A stretch of DNA of 64,000 nucleotides, from positions 1,994,001-2,058,000 of the forward strand of contig JAGUCH010000009.1 in assembly GCA_019096065.1 (NCBI GenBank), read 5' to 3'. Below the pieces are notes generated by a model, which was not told the DNA's origin, did no database searches, and saw nothing but the letters and a program-made list of their open reading frames with translations. A program made the position numbers and the translations under genes. This DNA comes from Paracyclopina nana (taxonomy: Eukaryota; Arthropoda; Copepoda; Cyclopoida; Cyclopettidae). Below, piece after piece: positions 35,309 to 47,300 of the stretch. Position 1 is the stretch's first letter. Each line of letters begins with the position of its first letter.

Positions 35309-38300
35309 TTAGGCTTTCTTTAGCATGTCTGTGAATGCTTTGCGAAATGAGGAGCCCATGAAGAAGTAGATGGGAAAGTTTCCTGACGCGTTCAAAACTT
35401 GGAGCAATTTGACAATAGGTTGAATGTACAGAAACCACACTGGGATGCCCATCTTGCCTCGACTCATGCAATCCAAAATAAAGCTTGACATGGCTGCCTC
35501 ATAGCTGAAAATAAATAGTTTCTATTCATATATATCCTCACACCAATATTTAACATGTACGCTAAAAGCCTCTTTTTTTCAAGAGCTCTCCACTCTTTTT
35601 TGTAAGCTATGGCACGTAGATGAGCTTTTTTCGGTGGAATCTAACAGCCTTCGTTATATTTATGCTGCATATATGACGAACTTTCATTTTGACAGAAAAT
35701 TGCTTTGCAAAAGCTCATCGAAGCAAGAATTGGCCAATTTATAATGAAGTTCTTATGCAGCTTGAATAAGGTAAAATTTGCAAATTAGTTCCGAGCATGC
35801 GCATAGATGGCGCTTTTGTTTAGGGGGCCAATACGGCGCGCGGAAGCCGGGAAAAAGGCCATTTCACGGCTGATTTTCCTTGTTTGCTCATACTTTTGAT
35901 CCAAAGTCCTCAGGGATAATTCCTTGCGGACCCAAAAAAAAAAAAAAGAGTCTGTGCGACAGCTCGGAGATGGATTGATCTGATCCACAAAAGAATCTTC
36001 TTCTTAGTCTTTCACTTCAAACTTATAAAAATAGGAAGCTCAACAAGCAGCGCACTTTTCAATCAAAAACCTTCAAACTCGCAAGCTTTCATTTCCTGGT
36101 TGAAAACTGAAATTAAGCTAGCTTTGAATTGATGCAAAAATAGCATTATTAAGTACCTTGATGCAAACATTCTTGGGGCGTGACAAACGACGAACATAAT
36201 GACTGTGCAGACGAGTAAAACAGCCATGTTAGCCTCCCTTGATTGGGCTGCTGATTGAAGCTTTCGCTGGGCCACTGTGCGAGCTCTCTGGGTGATGGAG
36301 ACTCTTTTCTCGCTGCAATAAAAGCAAAAAGTAGCATAGGCTCTTCTTTAAAAGGTTTTGCAAACCTTGAGCAGAGCTTTCAATGTCATTCAGCTATAAC
36401 TTGGCAGAAGTATGCACTTTTCCTACTCTAGAATCACCCGCATGTCATGTGAGAAAAGCCTTGTTAAAAGAGGAGAAATGGGCTCTTTTCCTTGAGGAAA
36501 CATCAATTTTACTCTGCAATTTACATGACTGATGGGTGTAGAGGGGACGATAAAAAGCCATAAATAGCCACTAATCTTTGTCACTTGGTTTGTTTGGCAT
36601 TTCTACCAAGTGGGGCCTGTTGGCCTAGTATGAAAAAGGTCAAGTTCAACATCCGAGACATCAAATAAGAGCCTGATTTCCAAGACAAACAGACAAAGTA
36701 AGCTGAGAAGCTTGCTTCAAATACAAGTAAATTAAAGCATTATTATTACGAGGATTCCGAAGGAGGATGCAGTGAGGTGATCATGCCCGCACGAGGCTTT
36801 GCTGGAGATGTCCCAGTCTCCTTTTGATGGCAATTTTCCTCTTCAGCTTCCCTGTCACAATCTGGAGAAGATTGGCCAGAGTTCTGGTGACCACTCCCAT
36901 TTTTCTTCATATCCTTCAAAGGGATCATTTCAGCGAAATCCCCTGGGCCGACTCCGCAATCTGAAACAATGCAAAAAAATGTTTAGAAAAATGGTGAAGA
37001 AGGGCCTTCATTGCGGCCTTTGTTTTCTCAATTTACCACTTCTAGGGATTGTTTTTTACATGCTAATTTTGGGCGAAACCTAATGCTATGTATACCGTTT
37101 GTTCGCTCCAAATGAAAAAGGAGAAGAAAAGGGGAAAAAGTTAGGCAATGAAATGTAATTGCAAGAAGTTGAAGCTGATTATCCTGGAAAGTTTTTTCCT
37201 GCAAAAAATCAATCAATTTAATGGAGGAGATCCATTTATATAAAGAGAGGGAGAGAGAAAAAAGTTGAAATAATGAAGCCCATCAGGCTACAGCACCAAA
37301 ATAAATACACCAAACTTGAAAAGACATTCTAAATAACCTGCAATCGCAACAAAATGCACTTATGCTCTGACATTGGGATCGGTGCATTTGAGCCCTTAAA
37401 CCTTTTGTAAATTGAAGAAGTCATATTTGATGTTGTTGAACCCGAGAAAATCTAAGGATATTTTTACGTAGCAGGATTGCAAAGAAGCCTGCCAATTTTG
37501 GCGAAGAATGGCTTTGCCTCAAAAGTTGTGGCAAACAACACTGCATTCTATAGGCTACTTCTCGAACCATCAAAACAAAGCAGCAGCGCCACCAAGCGGC
37601 CTGAAGACAAAATAAACAATACAAAACTGTCTATAGAACCCGTAAACAAGTCAATGGCTCATTATCTTCCGCGTCTTTGATCGTAGCATGGTTGCGGTTG
37701 TTATCGGTTCTTATTTACTGACGAGGTTGCGATGTCAGTAAATAAGAAGCGATAACAACCGTAACCAAGTCACGATCAAAGACGCGGAAGATAATGAGCC
37801 CAGGTCTATCCTACCGGCGAATTATGTAACATTTTCGAGATCCGATCGCTGCCTGCAAAAGGCCTCCAATTTCTAATGAATCAGTTTTTCTCAATACTTT
37901 TTTTTCAAGGAGGGAATTTTGTCAAGCGTAACTTGTACATATGGGAAGAAACCACATATATTGGCTCATTTTCTTCCGCGTCTTTGATCGTAGCATGGTT
38001 GCGGTTGTTATCGGTTCTTATTTACTGACGAGGTTACGATGTCAGTAAATTATTGTAGTTTGACCATATTTTGCCAGGAAATTTGATTTTTCTGCTTTCA
38101 ATTTCTCTCTCAATTTCAGGCTGGCTTTTAGGCAAGCCCATGAATCAATTATAGGTGTTCCCAGAATAGCATTACTTATAAAAAGTGGCTAAACAATATA
38201 AAAAGATGGCTCTTTTTGGCCTGATTGACAAGCTATTTCGCGATCTCAGCGCGCAGACTGAAATATTAGCGTGGGTCGTAATTATGATTTTGATGAAACG

Positions 38301-41300
38301 AGCCAACTTATTTGGGAAAAAAATTGCTTGTTTTCGATAAGAGCGATTAGCGCAGAAAATCGCTGAGCACGGGCTGGCTTTTTACGACCTATTTAAATAC
38401 ATCCAGAGGCTATTTAAATACATTTTATGCTATGAGCTATTTAAATAGCGTGACTATACAAAACTTGCGAAAGACTAAGCCTCTATTTCCAACAATTTGA
38501 AACACGTTTGAGGCACGGGTCAGCTACGCTCACGCGATCATGACGTCACGTTCACTGAGCGGACCTCCTAAAATAGGGTGATAATAGAAGAGGCATATTC
38601 AGGCTGGTGGTGTGAGGCATAAATTTTGGTTGGTCGCGCTCTGCCGTGCGTTGGGAGGCAGTAACTAAAAGTGTTCATAATCTCTGTTCTGCTTTAATGC
38701 TGAATTGGTTTCACAGAAGAAACAGACACTACTCACTATTTTAAGCTTTTCACTTATATTGAACACCTATTTTTCACCATCTAGAATCAAAGATTTTGCC
38801 AATTTTTGCAAGAACTATTTGCAACATTGCTACTTTAAGGCTTGCTTTTTCCCAGTTTTTCCGTGCCAGTACAACAACTACAGCATGGCAATCATGAGTA
38901 CCAGAAAATTCTGTTTCCTCAACTTATTACAAGTTATGGCTAATTTGCTGAAAAATTGGCCATTTTTATTGAATCCACACCAGATGAACTTTTTTGTTTT
39001 GAACTCACACAGAGCAGAGCTACTAAAAGTAAGGCTATTTCTTCTGATTTGATCCATCATGCTCAGGTCTGGATATGATGTGACTCATGATCCAAAATTC
39101 CTTGACTTTCATGAATCTTACTCAAAATGGTACCAATCTGTTCCTTGAATCAATTGTACTATTACAAGCTCAAAAGCACTTTCTTTGCAATTTTGTTCCC
39201 AACAATTCCAAAAAACGTTTTGTTTGCTTTTAGTCAGAAGCGCTATTTTTACGAAATTGCTACGCGCGCTTACACGCACGCCAAAGGAACCAAAATTCCG
39301 CACCATCTATTGCATTTTGTTTGTCTTTTGTTCCCTATAGCGAAAATCGCCGATTCGCTTCCCTATTACAAAAGAGCCTTCATTTTTTAAAGGCCAAGAG
39401 AAAAATTGTAATTGGCCTAACAAGATTAGCAAAGCTTACTCGCTTTTTGGCAGCCAAAGGCGTACAAATTAACTTTGCTCAATGCACATATGTTATACAA
39501 CTACTAATGAGCAAGTTAATTTCTAGCTGCTCTTGATTTCAATTAGTTTACGTACTACGGACATCAATTAATTACTGTTCATGAAGTTTACTTTCTGAAT
39601 CATATTCCAAGAAAAAAATGCTGTAAGCAAGCTCAGCGGAAATTATTATGATTTCTGCGGGCTTTCCAAGCCCATAATGTACTGAGCTACGTAGATGAGA
39701 AGCAAAGAAAGCATAACGATGATTGAAGAGAAGGTGAATATGCTTTGAAACGTGTCGAATTGTCTGTCGGTGAGCTCAAATATGCGGAGTAAGCCGACAA
39801 CTCAGACATGGTGAAAAACTCTCCTGATAGCATAAGAAGTTAAGGAAAAGCTAGGAAAAGGCATTTAAGCGTGACGTCATTACACTTCATGACATCAAAG
39901 TAACCGTTTTCCTTCTAGTAACTTGACCCGCGCAAAAAACTTACTCAAAAAAGGAAATCCTCATTCATTCAAAGTGGTTGTTTGGATTTCATTATTCTTT
40001 GATACCTTTAAATGATTGCTATTAGAGTGTCAAAAAACAAGTTATGTCGGAGACCGAGCAGCGCTTTTTGGGGCCAATTTTGACACGCTTTTCAGCTACT
40101 TTGAACTAAAATTAAGCAGTTGAGCAGAGCCTTGGTTATCTTCTGCTTCTTTGCGACAAGTCTCCTTCATAGTCAACTTACGCACTGAAGTATCTTGCAT
40201 TGTTAGCTTAAATTAAGGAATTTGGAGAGCATCATGTGTTCCCATCAGAAGTAGCATAGTACTTATTTGGCAAGGCCTGGCTAAATTCTGACAGCTTTCC
40301 ATTGGTTGGTTGGTAGGTAGAGATCGATGGCTGTCACACGGACCAATGCATCAGTTGCTTTTTACTGGCTGCTGACTGCCTCCCTACGAGTTCAGCTTGG
40401 GACCGAGCAGCGTCTTTAGTGGCAATTTTTGTCATTTTGGTTGCTATGTTTTTCCCGTTTCTTCAATAAAAAATGAAATCTAACAATACAAAATGCCCAA
40501 AATGTGGCGCACTTTTAAAGAGCCAAAATTTTTGTTTTATTTTATTTAAGTTGGTTCTAAGTCGATCTGATTTTTTTGAAGCTGCTAGCGCTTGTCAAAA
40601 GACAATTTTTCTCCTTTCATCAAGGTGCTTTTCGTGCATTTTCCCAAGGAGTTAGGGGTGTACATGAACAGGACATTAATTTACCTGCTCCATTTTGTTT
40701 TGGCAGTGTGATTCTAACTGTGCAGCTGGGCTCAACTCCACCAATATCCGTTTCAGCAGCCTGCGCTTTATCTACGAGACGTTTATGTCTGTTGAGGTTT
40801 TTGCGCACTTTTTTGAGGCCTTGGAAAATGCGAATGCTGAAGAAAATGAGCGTTCCTAAAGGCAGGATCACAGTGGCAATTGTCCATATCCAATTGACAT
40901 ATCCAATTATGTAGATTCGATTAAGCCTCAGTTCAGTTGGGCCTAATTCAATCGTCTCGTCAATCACTGTGCAATTTTCGTCATAAATTGTCCTGAAGGG
41001 AAAAATGTTAGTGATGCTATTACTGCTAGCTACAAATTGGAAATGGAACTTGAGTTGTGGAGTAGTATTATAGGGGAACAAATTGCAGAAAAGATGAGCC
41101 AGTAATCGTTTTTGCGAGGAAACACTAATTAGGGTCTTGCAAGGGTCTTGCTAAAAGACAACAATAAAAATGCTTTCCATATAGAACATTATGGAGTGAG
41201 GCCTCAATATGCAATTCTAAGAATTCTAAGCCTATTTCGCGAGGGATAAAGTATCTATGCCACAAATCCCAAAAGGAGGCAATTTTTCAGTAAAACTAAG

Positions 41301-44300
41301 CTCTCTTGGAAAGCTCCATTTCTTATTTATTTTGGCTTACAAAGATGCAAATTATGTGCTGCAGTTTCGCATTAAACCACACTTTGAAAACATAAGCAAA
41401 ATAACCAAGTATTTATACCTTGCTCGCGAGTAGGCTTTCAAGTTAAAAACAAAGATTTTTTCACATTTTGCTACTTGAAACATTTTTGGATGTTTTTCAG
41501 CAGTGTTGAAGATTTGAGTAAAGAGCCAAGTTCATTTTCGCTGGTGATGAGGATGAGATAAAAGGGGAATGCATTTCCTGCGAGAAGAATGGAGGCAAAC
41601 TTACTTGATTTCAGTTTTGGTCTCAAAGAACCTGGGAATGTTGATGAGAAGCGCGGCTCCAATTGCGGGCACCGTGTAGTACAAATACCGATTGGACTGG
41701 GCGTTCATTCTATGGTAATTATGGGGGAAGCAGACGGCCAAATAACGCTCAATTGCCGTTCCTATCATCATGTAGATCGAGCCTGCCAACGTTATCCTGA
41801 AAACAACAACGTATTCGACCGAAGGAGAAAACAAATACATGATATGACACTCACCTGTACATGGGAAAATGAAACCAGGGAAAAGTCGAGACCAGGAAGT
41901 TGGGATAGTAATCCACGAAGGAGAGACGAAAGCTTTCCAAAATAGCGAAGATAATATGCAGCGAGTCGAACGAGACCAATCCTGGAATAACTTTTGTTTT
42001 AGCTTTGTGCCGAACTTGAATGAGTTAGCTTTCTAAGCAATCAATTTCCTTGTGGATTTTCGCACTGGTTGATCCACCTTTTTCCAAGAAAAATACATTT
42101 TTACTCCCAAGATGACAATTATGCTTTTCCGCATGGGTATACATTTTTTAACACCTTCATTGCTCCATAATTTTGCCAGCCTTTTTGGCAAATACTTGTG
42201 ATTCCCCAGGGTACACGCAGTTGCATCATTTCAGCTGTCAAGTAAAAATCATCAGACTTCATCACCAAATGGGGCTATTTTTTAATTTGCTGACCGCCAA
42301 TCAACACTGCCTGCTAGAGCTATGGCCCTGTTGACATGCGATTTTTTCTGCAAAATATCAGTACCTAAAGCCATGGTATTTTGCCAAATACCAACTATAA
42401 CAAGCAGCTGAACATGGCCTAACACTGCTGCGTGCTGTATCAAGTTTCGCAGTAGTTTGAGTAATTAGGTTGTAGGGGTTCGAACACTCTAAGACCTACG
42501 CGTTACACCTTACTAACTTATAGCTTATAAGACTCCATCTTAGTTGGAAGGATATATGTCGTCGAGCTGTTTGCTCGCGCATAGTCGTTTATTTACTGCT
42601 GTACAATTGTAGTGCTACCGCACGAGAGGAGGCAAGAGCGCAGGTGCGCAGGCTCGGGATCCTGCTACAATTTCCCCCTATTGAAGCGTGGCCGTGTCCT
42701 CACGGCGCAATGCTGGCACCCTATGTCGGGGGGATCCCGCGGCCGGAGGTACAGGGGAGATAGGTGGACCGGTGGTCGCTCCTCCTTCCATCGGTGACTT
42801 CAAGGGCGTCGAGGTCGCGGAGGCCACAGTATTGGGCGCCGGAGCCGAGGGAAGCACAGCCATAATGTAGTTGTGCATAGTCTCGTTCTGCCTCGCCAGC
42901 GCGTCGACCTGTGCCTGCAGGTTCCGGTAGAGGCCGTCTTGTTCTTTAAATAGAGCCTCCTTCATGCGTTGGCGGAATCCAGTCCGGCGGGGTCCATCGG
43001 TTTCTCCCGGTTCTGCGACCCCGTACTTAGGGGGTGCCCGTGTCCACCCGTGTTTAGCTTCCCGTAGATCGGCTCCACCAGCGCGTGGATCGTGGTGGTT
43101 TCATACGATTTGTAGAATGTCACGCCACCACTGATGAAAGTAGTCGTCGTGCATTTGTGATCCTTATCGAGCCCACCCTTGGAGAAGTATGACAGGGACA
43201 CGGGGGTATTGAGCGTGACTTGGACCTTCTTATTTTCCACCAGCAGGAAGCGTTTCTCGGCGGCGTCTCGGCAGGCTTGCGGCGTTACCAGGTAGGGCCT
43301 ATTTATGTCCGTCATTTGACTCCCATAACTGATGCTATCATATCCGCAGCAAGTAACTTCCCGCGATATGTGCACTCGGCACCGGTATGCCTTAACGGAG
43401 AGGGTCGAGGCCGTCTGCAGTACCTGAATCGTGATATTAACCGGCGACTGGTAAGAGCTGCGAATATCTTCACAGAGTTCAGGCTGGCTCAGGTCGATGG
43501 CTTCGTGCATGGCATCGGGGTGCGCGCAGTCATAGGTGGTGAACGAGGTCACCTTGGCGTCTGGGGTGTACAAATCGGCTGGTCGTGGTGACTGCCCCGG
43601 GAAGGCTGCTGCTTGGGCCACCTCGTTGAGGAGGATCCAGTAGCTGTATCCAAAGAAGACGAGGAGCATCAGCGTGGGACTGCACAAACAATGACCTGGA
43701 TGCATGGTGGACGACGTAGTACGTGGTGGTGAGCTAGTGTACACTTTATAAATTCCTTTCGCTAGGAGGTAGTTGGTTATTAACTCAGACTGCAAGAGAG
43801 AAGGTAAATGATTATTATACGCTTGTTTGTCTTGTTAGTGTTTGCGCCCGAATGTCATGGTTTATATAGCATGAGCATGTGTTAATAATGCAGTTATGAT
43901 ACATATGTGATGTGAAATATGGCATGAATGTGGCATAAATGTGTGTGCACCCCCCCAAACTTTGTCATGAGGGAGCAATATTGGTGCGTATGATAGCCTT
44001 TTTGCACTTGGTTTGTATTAGTCCTGGAACACGTCGTCGCACGTTTCTGCGGTAGCTGCTGACGGTGCCGATGATGATGTCGAGTGAGAGGCCTCTTTGA
44101 TCGGTGACGGAATGGACGGTCGAAGAGGTAGTGGCCGCGGTTCTAGCGGCGGGAGCAGATATCTAGTAGCTTGATGCACGGTTGGCGGGTTGTCTTGCAA
44201 ATGCTGCAGTGGCAACGTATCTTCGTCGGTCGTGCTTCTCCTGTCACCGCTGCGTGTTTTGGATCTAGACCGTTTGGTGACCGCCTCTGGTCCACCTAAG

Positions 44301-47300
44301 AATCTCTCGGTGTCAGCCTGCAACATTTCTGCATTTGATCGTCGTTTCCTTTTCACCACTGTGCTAGTGCGCCTGGGCTCATCATCGTCTGTAGGAGGGC
44401 TTGGCAGTTGCGGAGTATTCTGTGGAGACTCATTATCCGGTGTGGATGGGCGTTCATCCGGATCGGATTGGTACCGGGTGCAGTCGTACTCAGGTATCGT
44501 GGGGTCGTCGTTGAAGGCCGGGATGGGGTCATCTCGGGCTTCTGGGAACCCATATTCTCTGTCCGTCGGGGCCACCGCATATTCATAAGGTACGGCAAGG
44601 TCATTAGCGGGCTCCGCCGCGATTTCATGTGGTGGGTCCGCGAGGAATTCGGCGGATTCGTCACCTAACATGGACAGATCCAAATCCTCGGCCGGTGGTG
44701 CAGTAGACACGTTGCCTTGATCTTGGTCAGGTGGGATGTACAACTTAAGGCGGTCTACCGAGACAACCTGGTTCCGCGCTCGAGCCCAAGACGGGTCTGG
44801 TGCTATTTCGTAAGTGAGCTCGTTCACTCGTTTTTCAATTGTCCACGGTCCCGTCCAGAAGGTTTGTAGCTTCTTGGAGATGCGTGGAATAACCTTCGGG
44901 GTGAACAGCCACACTTTCTGTCCCACTACGAACGCACGCTTGTCCATGTGATAAGCCCGTCGTTGTCGCTCGATCGAGTTGGAGATGTTCTTCCTGGCCC
45001 ATTCATGCGCCAGTTGTATTCGCTCCTTCAGTTGCTTGGCGAATCGGCCTGCTTGCGTGGCCTTTGCTACAGCCGGCTGCGGGTCCCCAAAGATCAAGTC
45101 CAGGTTGGTCGACGGTTGGCGACCGAAAACCATTTCATATGGTGCCATGCCCGTGGAGCGGTTTTTGGTGGTACGGAGGACGAAGAGGGCGAAGGGAGCG
45201 ACCTCGGCCCAGTCCGCGTATCGACCTTTGACCATCTTCCTGATGAGCTCGTTGAGATCCCGATGCGCCCGTTCGACCGGGTTGCTGCGCGGGTTGTATG
45301 AAGGAGTAGTGGTGGCTTGTATCCCAAGGGCCGCGCATACTTCCCGCATGAGATGGGCCGTGAAATGAGTCCCTTGATCGGTGTGTAGTCTCTCTGGAAG
45401 GCCAAATCTAGGGATGATTTCGGTCGTCAAAAACCGCCACGGCTGTTTCAGCATCATTGGAAGCGCACGGGAAAGCTTCGATCCATTTGGTGAAGACGCA
45501 CTTAGCAGTGAACAAGTAGCGGTGACGGTTCGACGAAGGCTGGAACGGCCCTACGTAGTCGAGGCTCAAGATCTGGAACGGGTAGCCCGCGTAGTGCGAT
45601 TTGAGGGTGTGCAGCTGGTTCTTCTGGCCCGGCTTGGACCGCTGGCAAAGGAGGCAGGACTTGACGACTTCATCGGCCAGGCGCGTCATGCCTGGGAAGT
45701 AGAAGTGCTGAGCTGCCCTGTGGACCACGGAGTCGCGCCCTTGGTGTCCCATGGTGTCGTGTACGTGGCGGAGGCTGGCTTCCTGCCACTGGCGGGGCAC
45801 CACCAGTCGCGAGGTTTGCCTCTTCCGATCCAGCAAGCGAAGAGCACCTTGCCGATCCATGGTCATGGAACTTAGTTGTTCCAGTAGCACGCGACCTCGA
45901 GGTGATGCAGCGTTGAGGTTCTCCTGCGAAGGCGATTGTTTCAGTCGGACTAGCTGTCTCAGAAGGACCAGGTCGTCGTCCTCCTCCTGGGCCGCAGCCC
46001 ACGCTTCCGGCTTCGTGGGAATCAGCTTGAGATTAGCCACCCGGAAAAAGTCATCATCAGAGACGTCTGAGCTGATATGGTCACCCCGCTGTGCCAGGTG
46101 GGGCGCTCGGCTGAGGGAATCGGCGTTGCCGTGCTTCACTCCTGCCCGGTGTACCACTTCGAAGTCGTAGTTGGAGATGGTGTCGAGCCATCGGCCCAGC
46201 ATTCCCGTGGGCGCTTCCATGGAACGGATCCAGAGGAGGGCCCGATGGTCAGTGCGCAGGATGAAACGGCGGTGTTGCAGGTAATACTTGAATTGTTTGA
46301 TGAAAATTATTACGGCCACCAGCTCGCCCTGATTAGCGGAATAATTGCTTTGAGCGGCGTTCAGCTTCTTGGTGCCGTATAAGATGACTCTTTCCTTGCG
46401 ATCTTGGACTTGGGAGAGGACCCCCCCAACAGCCCTGTTTTCTTGTGAGAAATCCGTATCCAGGATGAAGGGGTTAGGCGAGGCGAAGTCCGGATAGGCC
46501 AGTACAGGCGCGGAGGTCAGCCTTTTCTTGAGCTCGTCGAAAGCGGCCCGGAACTCCGGGCTGGGTTGGAAAACATGGTTGTCGCTGGTGCCGTCGTCCT
46601 TGGAGAGCTTGTCCGACAGGGGCGCCGCGACATGTTGGTACTTTTCGATGAAGGATCGGTAATAATTGGCCTTGCCAAGGAAGATACGCAACTGCTTCCT
46701 GGTGTTAGGCAAGGGCCATTCACGGATGAGGTCAATGTAGGCTGGCATGACCTCGAGGCCCTGAGGAGTGACAACATGCCCCAAGTATGTCACTCTGGAT
46801 TGGAACAGGTGACATTTGGACGGCTTCAGCAGAAGTCCTGCTTTCTCGTGGGCCTGCAGCACCAGGCGCAAGTTGCGGAGGTGGGACTCGAAGTCGGTTG
46901 AATGGACCAAGCAATCATCGAGGTATGGCAGGGCAACGTCCCATGATATGCCCTCCAGAACCATCCTATTGAGGCGGCTGTATGTCTTGGGCGCATTGGT
47001 GAGGCCGAAGGGCATCTTGAGGAAGGCGTATGAGCCGTCCCCTGTGGAAAAGGTGGTCTTCTCCACGTCCTCTGCCCGAATGGGAACCACGTTAAAGGCA
47101 CCCACCGCGTCCAACGTCGAAAACACCGTGGAGCGGGCCAGTCGGCTGAGGTTGTCCCTGACGTCTCCGATGGGGTGTGAGTCGACTACAGTGGCCTTGT
47201 TGAGTTCCCTATAATCTACGCACCATCGCAGCGTGCCATCCTTCTTGCGGACGGGAACAAGAGGAGCGGACCACGGCGAAGTGATGGGCGTGATGACTTC

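Noticed and set aside
41589-41945. 118-codon plus-strand frame
   Set aside because: It is antisense to GPCR exons 2 and 3, which carry the TM2-TM4 sequence with consistent splice phases.
42471-42500. GGTTCGAAC in the LTR start resembles a tRNA T-arm/B-box
   Set aside because: No cloverleaf can be built around it, it is repeated in all LTRs of the family, and the element has clear LTR-retrotransposon structure; coincidence or part of the integrase-recognised end.
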